DNA of 64,000 nt. Source: Spiroplasma endosymbiont of 'Nebria riversi'. Its GTDB lineage: Bacteria > Bacillota_I > Bacilli_A > Mycoplasmatales > Nriv7. Both the position numbers and the translations under genes were made by a program. The stretch spans positions 1,054,001 to 1,118,000 of the forward strand of contig NZ_CP065193.1 in NCBI RefSeq assembly GCF_018831625.1, read 5' to 3'. The notes below the pieces were generated by a model, which was not told the origin of the DNA, made no database searches, and saw nothing but the letters and a program-made list of their open reading frames with translations. Of the stretch, positions 1 through 11,143 are shown in pieces. Numbering within the stretch: position 1 is the first letter of the stretch; each line of letters starts with the position of its first letter.

Positions 1-569
1 AAACTGCTTGATATAATCGTCAAAAATTAATGAAATCAAAACAATTAGAAAATACCCAATTAAAATTTAAAAAATTATCTGGTAAAATCCAAATCGATGA
101 AACATTTATTAAAGAAATTCATAAAGGAAATTTCAAACATAAAACTGATCCACGAAGAATTAACCTTGACCCATTCGCAACTAATACTAAATGCTGTATT
201 CAAATGGCAGTTGATAATAATAACAATATTTATGTTAAATTCACAAACACCAAACGTTTACAAAAACAATGAGTTATTGAAAATATGAACAAAGAATTAA
301 TTAACCAAAATTCAATTATTACTTCTGATATGCAAAAATTATATTTTTTAGTAGCAAAACAAACAAATTCTACTTTATGTGTAACTAAAACAACAATTAA
401 TCCTGAAGCTAGTTATCGTAAATTAAATAAAATCAGTAAATTACAATCTAATCTTAAAGAAGCCTTAATTCATTATCATGGTTTAGGTTTTACTAATATT
501 CAAAATTATTTAAATCTCTGAAAATGAAAATACCAACATAAGGGTTTAACTCCAAACCAACAAACAGGT
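1..569 (+). mobile_element. IS1595-like copy 1, 3' part
   Basis: This is the last half or so of an IS1595-like element. Its reading frame is open from the window edge, with the DDE-type stretch IQIDETF and the second Asp in TSDMQ. It stops abruptly at base 569, where an IS150-like element begins, so the last codons, the stop and the right terminal repeat are missing. TGA is read as Trp in this frame. The rest of the 5' part lies outside the window. Confidence 0.85.
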
Positions 570-650
570 TGGATAGGTTACAATAAGTTGGACCATATTT
601 ATTTGGACTTTCAAATAAAATAAAATTATTAAGAAAGTAGAAAGATAAAA

Positions 651-926
651 ATGGGGAAAAACTCATATTCAAATGAATTTAAAAAACAAATTGTCATGCT
701 TTATCAAAACGGAAAAAGCATTGTTGAAATTATTAAAGAATATGGAATTTCAAAATCAGCCGTATATCAGTGAATTGAAAATTTTAATAATTTTGGGTCA
801 TTTAAAGTGCAAGATAATCGCACTGTCGAAGAAAATGAATTAATTTACTTGCGAAAAGAAAACCAACAATTACGAATGGAAAATGACATTTTAAAGCAAG
901 CAGCACTGATAATTGGCAAAAAATAG
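651..926 (+). CDS. IS150-like orfA (HTH protein), 91 aa
   Basis: Small DNA-binding protein of the IS3 family. It has an N-terminal helix-turn-helix (around residues 20-45, with [13 protein letters not shown]) and a C-terminal leucine-zipper-like helix ([18 protein letters not shown]). The stop TAG follows a run of six A. The orfB frame lies at -1, so the usual IS3 programmed -1 slippage would join the two proteins. A GATAAAA tract precedes the ATG. The orfB of this copy is broken, so the product can at most act as a regulator. Confidence 0.8.
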
Positions 927-958
927 GAATTATTAACAATAATAAAGAAAAATATTCC

Positions 959-1754
959 GTGCTAAAAATGTGTCAAATATTAAAAATAGCAAAATCAACA
1001 TATTATTATCAAACTAATAATTGTGTTAAGTATGATGTTAATAATTATGAAGAAGAAGTTATCAGTGCATTCAATAAAAGTCGTAAAATTTATGGTGCTC
1101 GTAAAATTAAAGCTGTTTTAATGAGAAAAGATATTATCTTATCACGTCGAAAAATCAGATTCCTTATGATCAAAAATAATTTGGTTTCTAAATACACCAA
1201 ATTAAAATATCGTAATCATAAAACAATGGTTAATAATGACCAAATTAGTAATGTTTTAAATCGTCAATTTAATAACAAAAAACCTAATGAAGTTGTTGTT
1301 AGTGATTTAACATATGTGCAATTTGGAGGAAAATGACATTATATTTGTTTATTAATTGACTTGTTTAATCGTAATTGGCTATAGTGCCGGACCAAACAAA
1401 ACCGCTGAACTAGTTCAACAATCTTTTCATAAAATAACACGACCATTAAATAAAATAACTTTATTTCATACTGATCGTGGTAATGAGTTCAAAAATAAAA
1501 TCATTGATGAAATTTTAATAACCTTTAATATTAAAAGATCATTGAGTGCGAAGGGTTGTCCTTATGACAATGCTGTGGCTGAAACAACTTACAAAACTTT
1601 TAAAACGGAATTTATCAAGGGTAAAAAATTTGAAAATTTAACACAATTAAAATGCGAATTATTTGATTTTATTAATTGATACAATAATCGCAGAATACAT
1701 GGCAGTTTAAATTATTTAACGCCTGTTGAATTTAGAAAACAACAGTCTACATAA
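959..1754 (+). pseudogene. IS150-like orfB (DDE integrase), frameshifted
   Basis: Catalytic half of an IS3-family transposase with an rve-type integrase core. The three acidic positions are visible as SDLTYV, HTDRGNEF and NAVAE. A 5-bp deletion near 1369, in the segment encoding LFNREIIGY, shifts the frame, so the full enzyme cannot be made. The GTG at 959 is only a convenient start; natural expression is expected as a fusion from orfA by -1 frameshifting. Confidence 0.85.
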
Positions 1755-1783
1755 AAAGTGTCCTAAAAAGGGTTGCCATGTCA

Positions 1784-1857
1784 CCTCTATCATATTAAAA
1801 ATATACCTAAAATTAAGTATATTCAATAAATATCAAGAGTTTTCTACAAAATTAAAA
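1784..1857 (-). mobile_element. IS1595-like copy 2, left-end fragment
   Basis: Only the non-coding left end remains: the TIR (reverse strand, AATTTTGTAGAAAACTC), the ATTTTAGGTAT stretch and the start of the ribosome-binding region (TAGAGGTG). It abuts IS150-like copy 1 on one side and IS1595-like copy 3 on the other. Confidence 0.75.
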
Positions 1858-1864
1858 AAAAATT

Positions 1865-3012
1865 TTTTAATTTTGTCGAAAACTCTTGATAAAATAAAAA
1901 AAATCATCAACTTGATAATTTTAAAAGGCTTTTATGTAAAATTACTATTTTTACTTTAATTTTTTATACATTAAAATATAATACCGCTGTTTGTTGGTTT
2001 GGAGTTAAACCCTTATGTTGGTATTTTCGTTTTCAGAGATTTAAATAATTTTGAATATTAGTAAAACCTAAACCATGATAATGAATTAAGGCTTCTTTAA
2101 GACTAGATTGTAATTTACTGATTTTATTTAAGTTACGATAACTAGCTTCAGGATTAATTGTTGTTTTAGTTACACATAAAGTAGAATTTGTTTGTTTTGC
2201 TACTAAAAAATATAATTTTTGCATATCAGAAGTAATAATTGAATTTTGGTTAATTAATTCTTTGTTCATATTTTCAATAACTCATTGTTTTTGTAAACGT
2301 TTGGTGTTTGTGGATTTAACATAAATATTGTTATTATTATCAACTGCCATTTGAATACAGCATTTAGTATTAGTTGCGAATGGGTCAAGGTGAATTCTTC
2401 GTGGATCAGTTTTATGTTTGAAATTTCCTTTATGAATTTCTTTAATAAATGTTTCATCGATTTGGATTTTACCAGATAATTTTTTAAATTTTAATTGGGT
2501 ATTTTCTAATTGTTTTGATTTCATTAATTTTTGACGATTATATCAAGCAGTTTTTAATGTAGTTTTAATAAAACGAGAAATTGTTTTACTAGATTGCCCC
2601 AGCAATGAAATTTGAATCAATAAATTTCATTGTTCATAATTTAAATGACTTCAATAAATAAAATGATTACGAAAAGCATCAAAACTTGCACGGCAATTTT
2701 TACATAAATATTTTTGTTTTCCTTCTGAATTATGTCCATTTTTAACGCAATGGCAAGATTCACATTTAGGACATTTAATAATACCTTATGTTCTAAATTT
2801 TTGATCAATTTCATTTAAACGTTTTTGTTTTTTTATTAATTCTGCTTGTTGTTTGACTTTTTCATAAAATTCTAAAAATTGATCATCTGTTAAAGTATTT
2901 ACTAGTTCTTGAATTATTTTTTCCATAATTATTACCCACCTCTATCATATTAAAAATATACCTAAAATTAAGTATATTCAATAAATATCAAGAGTTTTCT
3001 ACAAAATTAAAA
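1865..3012 (-). mobile_element. IS1595-like copy 3, full length
   Basis: Both terminal inverted repeats are present (right end AATTTTGTCGAAAACTC, left end AATTTTGTAGAAAACTC on the minus strand), about 1148 bp apart. The flanking 8-mers do not match, so the surroundings have been rearranged since insertion. It lies just upstream of obg. Confidence 0.85.
1964..2926 (-). pseudogene. IS1595-like transposase, nonsense codon
   Basis: The complete family protein is 319 aa: a zinc ribbon (two CxxC pairs near residues 51-77) followed by a DDE core. This copy has an extra ATT codon and a CAA-to-TAA nonsense change near 2790, just ahead of the first CxxC, so translation would stop before the catalytic core. 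The remainder, with IQIDETF and TSDMQ, is intact. Confidence 0.85.
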
Positions 3013-3091
3013 TTATCCTTTAAAAAGAAAACATTTTTTTATGTTAAAATATTATTGATTTGATTTTTTTAAAAAGACTAGGATGATATGA

Positions 3092-4363
3092 ATGAAATTT
3101 ATTGATAAGATTACAATTAAAGTTAAAGCTGGCAAAGGTGGTGATGGTGCTGTTGCTTTTCGTCGTGAATTATATGTTCCAAAAGGTGGTCCGGCTGGTG
3201 GTGATGGCGGTAATGGCGGTAACATTATTTTTATTGGCGATGAAGGAATAAATACATTATTAGAATTAAACTATCAAAAAGAAATTAAAGGTGTTGATGG
3301 TGAAAATGGGCAACATAAAAATATGCATGGTAAAAATACTAAAAATACTTATATTAGTGTTCCCTTAGGTACTATTATTTATGATGGTTTAAATAAAGAA
3401 GAAATTGGTGATGTTGTTACTAACAAACAAGAAGTTATTGTTGCGAATGGCGGTCGTGGAGGTAAAGGAAATAGTCGGTTTGCTAATTCCAGAAATCGTG
3501 CTCCGACAATATTTACTCGTGGTGATTTAGGCGATGAAAAAGAAATTACTTGTGAATTAAAATTATTAGCAGATGTCGGGATTGTCGGTATGCCTAATGC
3601 CGGGAAGTCTACTTTATTAGGAACTATTTCTCACGCTAAACCACAAATTGGTGATTTTCCTTTTACAACTTTAACCCCGCAATTAGGTGTAGTTAAACAT
3701 CAAAACTTTTCTTTTGTAGTTGCTGATTTACCAGGATTAATTGCGGGTGCTAGTTTAGGAAAAGGTTTAGGATATGAATTTTTAAAGCATATTGAACGAT
3801 GCCAGTTATTAGTTCATCTTATTGATATTAGTTTACCCAATGCTTATGATAATTATTCAGTGATTCAAAAAGAACTTAAAGATTATAATTTACAATTAGA
3901 AAATAAGCAACAAATAGTTGTTGCTAGTAAAATGGATCAAATTGATGCTTCTCGTAATTTAGAACTTTTTAGTAAGCAAATTAAACAAAAAGTTTACTCA
4001 ATTTCCGCTTGAACTAGAGAAGGAATTGAATCATTAGTTCATATTATTCATAGGCAATTGCAAACTATTAAAAAAATACCAGAATTAAAACAAGAAATGG
4101 CACCAACAATCTATGGTTTTACACCAACAAACGAAGAAGTCATTGTTGAAAATTTAGGAAATGGTCATTGAAAAGTAATTGGTGCTAGTGTGCATCGCAT
4201 TTATCACAAATTTCCATTAACAACACATGATAATTTATTATTATTTAATCAGAAGTTACGAGATTTAGGAGTTTTTAAAATTCTCGTTAAAAAAGGCATT
4301 CAAAAAGGGGATACAATTAAAATTTTTGATTATGAGTTGCAATGACTTGACGAAAATTTTTAA
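3092..4363 (+). CDS. obg: GTPase Obg
   Basis: Ribosome-associated GTPase needed for 50S subunit maturation and stress control. The 423 residues match the usual length. The N-terminal glycine-rich Obg fold carries GKGGDGAVAFRRE and GGPAGGDGGNGG. The G domain has G1 GMPNAGKST (about residue 166), switch I FPFTTLTP, G3 DLPG and a G4-like SKMDQ in place of NKxD. A C-terminal OCT domain follows. Several TGA codons are read as Trp. ATG 3092 is preceded by an AGGATGA ribosome site; ATG 3088 is out of frame. nadE follows 18 bases downstream, so they are probably co-transcribed. An IS1595-like copy sits directly upstream at 1865-3012 and may have replaced the original promoter region; a TAAAAT -10-like box lies at 3045-3050. 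Confidence 0.97.
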
Positions 4364-4381
4364 GTGAAAGGATATTAATTA

Positions 4382-5131
4382 ATGGAATTACAAAAATATT
4401 TAGATTATTTAGTTCAATGATTACAAGAACAAGTAAAATTAGCTAATGCTAAAGGATTAATTGTTGGTGTATCTGGTGGTATTGATTCAGCCGTTACTGT
4501 TGCTTTGATTAAAAAAGCAATGCCAGATAACCATTTAGCTGTTTTTATGCCTTGCTATTCATCAAGTAATGACGAAATTTTAGTAAAAAAATTAGTAGTG
4601 ACATTAGATTTAAAATTACAAATTATTAATTTAGAGTCAGCTTATAATGAATTACAAAATAACTTTAATTGACACGATGGTTTATCATCATTACAACAAA
4701 AAGCATTAGTTAATTGTAAACCCCGTCTCCGAATGACTTCTTTATATGCCTTAGCACAAGCAAATGAATATTTAGTTGTAGGCACTAGTAACTTTGATGA
4801 ATGATATACAGGTTATTTTACTAAACATGGTGATAGTGCTTGTGATATTTTACCATTAATTCATTTATTAAAAAGTCAAATAAATACGACCGCTAAGTTA
4901 TTAAATATTCCGCAAGAAATTATTAATCAGCCACCATCAGCAGGTTTATGAACAGGACAAACTGATGAAAAAGAGATGGGGATAACTTATGCTGAGTTAG
5001 ATAACTTTTTAAACGGTCAAGAGAAATTGTTAGATAATAATATTGTTACTAAAGTTAAGATGATGCACAAAAATACTGAACATAAGCGAAAATCGGCAAT
5101 TATCCCTAAAAAATTTATTTTTAAAAATTAG
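4382..5131 (+). CDS. nadE: NH3-dependent NAD+ synthetase
   Basis: Converts nicotinate adenine dinucleotide to NAD+ using ATP and ammonia. The 249-aa protein is the short form without a glutaminase domain, so it should be ammonia-dependent. The ATP-pyrophosphatase P-loop SGGIDSAV lies near residue 31. The NaAD and ATP-binding region GTSNFDEWYTGYFTKHGD and the later GLWTGQTDEKEMG segment are both present. The ATG is preceded by GTGAAAGGA, 6 bases upstream. With obg it forms a two-gene unit. The window also carries NAD kinase (62243-63028), so both the NAD and NADP steps are encoded here. Confidence 0.95.
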
Positions 5132-5173
5132 TTAAATATTAGTAAATAAAAATAATATGTGCTATACTGAAAA

Positions 5174-5210
5174 AAATGTAAATTAAAAAATATTGACTAA
5201 ATTTACATTT
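5174..5210 (+). promoter_or_regulatory. Inverted repeat in lipoprotein leader
   Basis: Perfect 11-bp arms AAATGTAAATT (5174-5184) and AATTTACATTT (5200-5210) flank a 15-base AT-rich loop. They lie between a TATACT-like -10 box (5163-5168) and the GAGGTG ribosome site of the lipoprotein at 5227. There is no T-run after the stem, so it is more likely an operator or 5' RNA hairpin than a terminator. Confidence 0.45.
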
Positions 5211-5226
5211 CGATGAGGTGAAATAT

Positions 5227-6756
5227 ATGAAATTAATGAATATGCAAAAGTTATTAAAGTTAGTGGCGACAATAACAATTATTAGTGGGCCATTATTACC
5301 AACAATAGCTTGTAGTAATAATGCTAATGATAATATCATTACCACAAACGGGATTAATGTTAGTACTTTAGATGTTAATAAATCAAAATTAATTGCTAAG
5401 TCGCTAATTTTGGCACGAACTAAACAATGAAATCCAAATGAGATTTTAAAAAGGGCGTTACAAAATAATTTTAAAGATTTAAATGAATACTTTGTTGATG
5501 ATACAATTAAAAATTTATTATTAACAAAAGAACATCATAATTTTTCAAAACCGAACTATCAAGTACCTAAAACTTTAGAAGTTGCTGGTTTTAATATTTT
5601 AAAAAAAATAAAAGCAGTTTTACAAGAGTTTATTAAAAATAATGATTTTGAAATTAAGAATTTTATGGAAAAATTATTAGAACAGTTATTAGGTTTATTA
5701 AATAGTGAGCAAATTGCTACTCATATTCCAGATATTAAAGCAATTCTAACAACACAATATCAAGATATCGTTGTTGCTATTAAGAGTGGTATTGATACTA
5801 ATAAAAAATTCATTACTGATAAAAAAACATTTGGTGAAATTTTTGCGGATATAAAACATAATAAAATTATAGAAGATAATATTTTTAGTAAATTTTTAAA
5901 AATTCAGAATAAATCAATAGAAATTAAAGATATTGCGGTTTTAATAAAAACAATAATTACTTATGTGCCAATGTTAATAACTTTTATGATTAATTTTGCT
6001 GAAAAATTAGAAAATGGTTTTAATGAAGAAATAATTAATGCTTTAAAAGCAAAACCATATCAAGGTTTATTAGATAATAAAGACCAACCATTTACTTTAC
6101 AAAATATCAAGAATACTTTTAAAAATATTTTTGGAGTTAATAAGAAAAAAGTCGATTTTTTAATAAAATTAATATCTGATTCAAGTTTACCATTTAGTTC
6201 TATATTTATGGCTTTACAAGGTGTTGTTGGTGAAAAAGAGTTCAATAATTTTTATCAAAACTTGAATGGTGATGAGCTTGATAATGATTTTATCGCAATA
6301 ATTGATCAATTGCTTTTAAAATTACCTAAAGTGTATGATGATTTTATAACTTTATTAGAAGACAAAACTGCTATTAGTAAAGTGGGTTTTCTTAAAAAAC
6401 TTATTAAGATAATGGGTGCTAATGTTAATGATAAAACTAGTATTGAAAAAGAAACTATTTTAGATTATTTAACTAAAATTCTTGGTAATAAGTGATTTCA
6501 AGATAATGTTTTGCAAAACATTATTGATAATAAAAGTATTTGAGAAGAAGATGGTGATTATATTGCTGATTTTGTTAATAAATTAAGTTATATTCAGGAT
6601 ACAAAAGCAGAAATTGTTTATGATTTGAGCGCAGGGTTAGTATTTTATAATATAACGATAGAAAAGCAAGAATTTAAATTTAGTTGAAAGTTTTCTTATA
6701 GTGACGAGAAAAAATTAATAGGAATGAAAATATTTAATTTTGAACAACTTAATTAA
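5227..6756 (+). CDS. Large surface lipoprotein, possibly MOLPALP-like
   Basis: A 509-aa predicted lipoprotein. The N-terminus has a Lys-bearing hydrophobic signal peptide ending in a lipobox (LPTIAC, Cys about residue 29), then a low-complexity Ser/Asn linker and a long alpha-helical body without other recognisable motifs. I chose ATG 5227 because GAGGTG lies 6 bases upstream; the GTG at 5218 overlaps that site. The segment KSLILARTKQWNP and the helical body resemble the paralogous MOLPALP lipoproteins of Mollicutes, but that is a guess from composition and layout. No function can be assigned. A strong hairpin terminator follows at 6771. Confidence 0.75.
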
Positions 6757-6770
6757 ATACATATTTAGTA

Positions 6771-6800
6771 AATAAAACGGTAACTACCGTTTTATTTTTT
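6771..6800 (+). terminator. Rho-independent terminator
   Basis: Perfect 12-bp stem AATAAAACGGTA / TACCGTTTTATT around a 2-base centre, followed by a T-run, 15 bases after the lipoprotein stop codon. Confidence 0.85.
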
Positions 6801-6826
6801 AAAACAATTTTATAATTGTAAAATTG

Positions 6827-7972
6827 TTTTAATTTTGTCGAAAACTCTTGATAAAATAAAAAAAATCATCAACTTGATGATTTTAAAAGGCTTTTATGTA
6901 AGATTACTATCTTTATTTTAATTTTTTATACATTAAAATATAATACCGCTGTTTGTTGGTTTGGAGTTAAACCCTTATGTTGGTATTTTCATTTTCAGAG
7001 ATTTAAATAATTTTGAATATTAGTAAAACCTAAACCATGATAATGAATTAAGGCTTCTTTAAGACTAGATTGTAATTTACTGATTTTATTTAAGTTACGA
7101 TAATTAGCTTCAGGATTAATTGTTGTTTTAGTTACACATAAAGTAGAATTTGTTTTTTTTTGCTACTAAAAAATATAATTTTTGCATATCAGAAGTAATA
7201 ATTGAATTTTGGTTAATTAATTCTTTGTTCATATTTTCAATAACTCATTGTTTTTTTAAACGTTTGGTGTTTGTGGATTTAACATAAATATTGTTATTAT
7301 TATCAACTGCCATTTGAATACAGCATTTAGTATTAGTTGCTAATGGGTCAAGGTGAATTCTTCGTGGATCAGTTTTATGTTTGAAATTTCCTTTATGAAT
7401 TTCTTTAATAAATGTTTCATCGATTTGGATTTTACCAGATAATTTTTTAAATTTTAATTGGGTATTTTCTAATTGTTTTGATTTCATTAATTTTTGACGA
7501 TTATATCAATAAGTTTTTAATGTAGTTTTAATAAAACGAGAAATTGTTTTACTAGATTGCCCCAGCAATGAAATTTGAATCAATAAATTTCATTGTTCAT
7601 AATTTAAATGACTTCAATAAATAAAATGATTACGAAAAGCGTCAAAACTTGCACGGCAATTTTTACATAAATATTTTTGTTTTCCTTCTGAATTATGTCC
7701 ATTTTTAACACAATGGTAAGATTCACGTTTAGGACATTTAATACCGTGTGCTCTAAATTTTTGATCAATTTCATTTAAACGTTTTTGTTTTTTTATTAAT
7801 TCTGCTTGTTGTTTGACTTTTTCATAAAATTCTAAAAATTGATCATCTGTTAAAGTATTTACTAGTTCTTGAATTATTTTTCCCATAATTATTATCCACC
7901 TCTATCATATTAAAAATATACCTAAAATTAAGTATATTCAATAAATATCAAGAGTTTTCTACAAAATTAAAA
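6827..7972 (-). mobile_element. IS1595-like copy 4 with 8-bp target duplication
   Basis: A full element with both TIRs, flanked by the direct repeat TAAAATTG at 6819-6826 and 7973-7980. Removing the element and one repeat restores a second hairpin, AAAACAATTTTA-TAATTG-TAAAATTGTTTT, so the insertion went into the 3' arm of a terminator-like palindrome. Confidence 0.92.
6926..7886 (-). pseudogene. IS1595-like transposase, frameshifted
   Basis: Starts as MGKIIQEL (Glu2 replaced by Gly) and keeps the first CxxC as CPKR, with one zinc ligand lost. A run of nine T at about 7153-7161 replaces an 8-base segment and shifts the frame after the TSDMQ motif. The product would lack its normal C-terminus. 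Confidence 0.85.
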
Positions 7973-8005
7973 TAAAATTGTTTTAATATTTATATTTATT
8001 ATTGT

Positions 8006-8011
8006 TATAAT
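8006..8011 (+). promoter_or_regulatory. -10 box of permease promoter
   Basis: A TATAAT hexamer 68 bases ahead of the permease ATG, just beyond the right edge of IS1595-like copy 4. No convincing -35 is seen at 16-18 bases; TTGTTT at 7978 is 22 bases away. Confidence 0.5.
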
Positions 8012-8078
8012 AAATATAAATAATAATATGAAAATAAAAAAATTAAATAAAATTAATAATTTAGAAGGGAAAAAATAT

Positions 8079-9713
8079 ATGAGTCAAAATGTCGCAAGAA
8101 AATATGGTTTATTTATGTGCCTCTGTATGGTTGTGGGGACAGTAATTGGAACTGGGATTTTCTTTAAAAATGAAGGTGTTTATGGCTTTGTTAATGGTAA
8201 TGGAATTTTAGGAATCATTGCTTGAATTATTGGTGGTGTTGTAGCAATTTCTTTTGGTTTATCATTTATGGAAATTTCATCGGCAAAACAAGATAGTAAT
8301 TCGGGAATTGCTTTATATGCAAAAATGTTTGCTGGTAGTAAATTTGGTCGTGTTGTTCGTAACGCAATGAATAATATTTATTTGCCATTAACTGCTTTTA
8401 CAGTAGCTTATTATACTAGTAAGGCTTCTGTTTGAGCAATTGGTGGCGGTCAAGATGCGGAAATGCGTTTAGCAAATGTCTTAGGTGGTTCTAATGTGTA
8501 TGAATTATTATTAAGTATTTTTGCAGTTTTATATACTTTGTTTGTTATTGTTTGTTGCATTTATAATGAATCAATTAGTAAATGAGTACAAATGATTACC
8601 GTTGTTTTAAAATTAATACCATTAATTTTTATTGGTGTTGTTGGATTAATTGTTGTTAATGCAGGAGCAGGTGCTTTTTTAGAAACTGGATTAGGTGATC
8701 CAAAAAAATATGAAATTGTTAAAAATAAAGGTCATTTTGAAATGCTATTAATGGCGTTACCAGGAATTCTTTTTGCCTTTGATGGTTTTTTATCAACAAC
8801 TTATATTCAAAAAGATGTTCGGAATTCTAGTAAAAATATTCCTTTAGCCTTAGTTTTTGGTTTAACAGGAATTACCTTTATTTATGTCTTAACTTCAATT
8901 TCAACATTAAATTTAGACCCTAGTGGTAGCGTTGCTATTGCTGCGGGGAAAATATTTAATAATCCAACAGTTAATGCTGTTTGTACGCGATTAATTTTTA
9001 TTTTTATTCTTATCAGTGCTCTAGGCACTTTAAATGGTTATTGTTTTTCAATGACAAAGTTAACAAGGTCATCATTAGATGATGGTTTTGTTGTTGGTAA
9101 CGATAAAATATGACAAAAAGTTATTAATCGTTTTGGTATTAAAACAGCAACATTAATGGTGATAGGAGTATTATTTGCAGTTTGAATTGTAATTATGGCA
9201 CTACCAACGATAGTTACTGATGATAATTATAATTTCTTTGATTTTATTAGTAATGCTGGTGTTGTGATGGCATTTATGTTATATGGTGTAATTATCTTTT
9301 ATGGTTTATTAAATCGTTATCGTAAAAAAATTAAAACGCTTAATGCTTGATATTTTATTCCGGCAGCGATTATTTCCATATTATGTATTACTTTAATATT
9401 GGGATATAATGTTTATTCTTACTTTGCTTTATTGGTAACCTCTGAAAATAAAGTAGCAGTAATTTTACAAATTTTCTTTTTACTATTAATTCTTGCTTTG
9501 CCTTGATCAGGATTATTTATGAAAGATAATGAATTAGAAAATGATAATGAAGCTGGTAATGCATCAGAACTTGGACAATCAACAAGTGATAATGGGACAA
9601 ATAACTTTTCTAATGGTAATGGAGAAGAAAATATTTATGTTTCTCTGGAACAAATTACTCCTAATGTGACTGGTAATGGTTCTGAATTTGGTGATGAAAT
9701 TACGGAATTATAA
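8079..9713 (+). CDS. APC-family amino-acid permease
   Basis: A 544-aa polytopic membrane protein with about 12 hydrophobic segments. TM1 carries the APC signature GTVIGTGIFFKN, which forms the unwound substrate-binding helix in this superfamily. The segment LPGILFAFDGF matches the conserved TM6 region. The C-terminus is an unusual Asn/Glu/Ser-rich cytoplasmic tail of roughly 60 residues (NGTNNFSNGNGEEN and similar). I chose ATG 8079 because GAAGGGA precedes it; ATG 8028 would add 17 residues and has no ribosome site. The substrate cannot be read from sequence. It stands alone between an IS copy and the next promoter at 9721. Confidence 0.9.
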
Positions 9714-9720
9714 AATAGTC

Positions 9721-9750
9721 TTGCATTAGAATATTTGAAAATAGTATAAT
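9721..9750 (+). promoter_or_regulatory. Sigma-70-type promoter
   Basis: TTGCAT (-35, 9721-9726), an 18-base spacer, and TATAAT (-10, 9745-9750), placed 30 bases ahead of the small membrane gene at 9780. Confidence 0.75.
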
Positions 9751-9779
9751 ATATCTTAGTTAAAGGGGATGTATTATAT

Positions 9780-10073
9780 ATGGCAAAAATAAATCCAACA
9801 GGACTAATAATTCTTAAAATATTAATGATGATTGGCGCTATTTGAATTATGGTTTTTGCAGTTGCGATTGCAATTAGTAAAGACGAGAATGCTGGTGTGA
9901 TGTATGGTTTAAAAATTTCGTGACCGTTATTATTATTTTTAGGGTTAGTATATATATTGATTCCTTTTTCTGTTAAAGTTGGAATTTGATCATTAGTTTG
10001 AGTTTTGGTATGGCAACCCTTTTTTGGACACTTTTTATGTAGACTGTCATTTTCTAAATTCAACAGGCGTTAA
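9780..10073 (+). pseudogene. Small membrane protein truncated by IS150-like copy 2
   Basis: Begins MAKINPTGLIILKILMM with two hydrophobic stretches (about residues 7-32 and 47-72) and a good ribosome site (AAAGGGGA). From base 10006 the frame runs into the IS and continues for about 22 foreign codons to TAA at 10071. On the far side of the IS, an in-frame remainder YIIKR-stop can be joined, so only a few native C-terminal residues appear lost. It has its own promoter and would make a chimeric 97-aa product. I do not recognise the family. Confidence 0.65.
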
Positions 10074-10835
10074 ATAATTTAAACTGCCATGTGCTCTACG
10101 ATTATTGTATCAATTAACAAAATCAAATAATTCGCATTTTAATTGTGTTAAATTTTCAAATTTTTTACCCTTGATAAATTCCGTTTTAAAAGTTTTGTAA
10201 GTTTTTTCAGCCACAGCATTGTCATAAGGACAACCCTTCGCACTCAATGATCTTTTAATATTAAAGGTTATTAAAATTTCATCAATGATTTTATTTTTGA
10301 ACTCATTACCACGATCAGTATGAAATAAAGTTATTTTATTTAATGGTCGTGTTTTTTTATGAAAAGCTTGTTGAACTAGTTCAGCGGTTTTGTTTGGTTT
10401 GGCACTATAGCCAATTATTTCTCAATTAAACAAGTCAATTAATAAACAAATATAATGTCATTTTCCTCCAACTTGCACATATGTTAAATCATTAACAACA
10501 ACTTCATTAGGTTTTTTGTTATTAAATTGACGATTTAAAACATTACTAATTTGGTCATTATTAACCATTGTTTTATGATTACGATATTTTAATTTGGTGT
10601 ATTTGAAAACCAAATTATTTTTGATCATAAGGAATCTGATTTTTCGACGTGATAAGATAATATCTTTTCTCATTAAAACAGCTTTAATTTTACGAGCACC
10701 ATAAATTTTACGACTTTTATTAAATGCACTGATAACTTCTTCTTCATAATTATTAACATCATACTTAACACAATTATTAGTTTGATAATAATATGTTGAT
10801 TTTGCTATTTTTAATATTTGACACATTTTTAGCAA
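10035..10835 (-). CDS. IS150-like orfB transposase, intact
   Basis: An rve-type integrase core. The frame is open over 266 codons from GTG 10835 to TAA 10035. The acidic triad positions are in NDLTYV, HTDRGNEF and NAVAEKTY. Trp codons, including WHYICLL, are TGA. The frame reaches back to the orfA end, so the natural product is expected to be an OrfAB fusion made by -1 slippage at the A-run before the orfA stop. The first acidic motif has Asn before Asp (NDLTY), where other copies have Ser. Confidence 0.9.
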
Positions 10836-10867
10836 GGAGTATCTTTCTTTATTATTGTTAATAATTC

Positions 10868-11143
10868 CTATTTTTTGCCAATTATCAGTGCTGCTTGCTT
10901 TAAAATATCATTTTCCATTCGTAATTGTTGGTTTTCTTTTCGCAAGTAAATTAATTCATTTTCTTCGACAGTGCGATTATCTTGCACTTTAAATGACCCA
11001 AAATTATTAAAATTTTCAATTCACTGATATACGGCTGATTTTGAAACCCCGTATTCTTTAATAATTTCAACAATGCTTTTTCCTTTTTGATAAAGCATGA
11101 CAATTTGTTTTTTAAATTCATTTGAATATGAGTTTTTCCCCAT
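10868..11143 (-). CDS. IS150-like orfA, intact
   Basis: A 91-aa HTH protein, the same as in copies 1 and 3 apart from scattered substitutions (for example Asn to Lys in YQKGKS). The stop CTA (reverse TAG) directly follows six A on the coding strand, the likely slippage site into orfB. Confidence 0.88.

Larger units (their letters stand above)
570..1783 (+). mobile_element. IS150-like (IS3 family) copy 1
   Basis: The element runs from TGGATAGG to a variant right end. Full copies elsewhere in the window are 1219 bp; this one is 5 bp shorter because of a deletion inside orfB. It sits between two different IS1595-like fragments in opposite orientation, so no target duplication is expected and none is seen. 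The junctions therefore reflect recombination or deletion after insertion. Confidence 0.85.

Noticed and set aside
570-1783. Target duplication for IS150-like copy 1
   Set aside because: The two flanks come from different IS1595-like copies in opposite orientation, so no original site remains.
9635-10063. Minus-strand open frame across the end of the permease and the broken membrane gene
   Set aside because: It crosses the IS junction and is antisense to two well-supported genes; no ribosome site.
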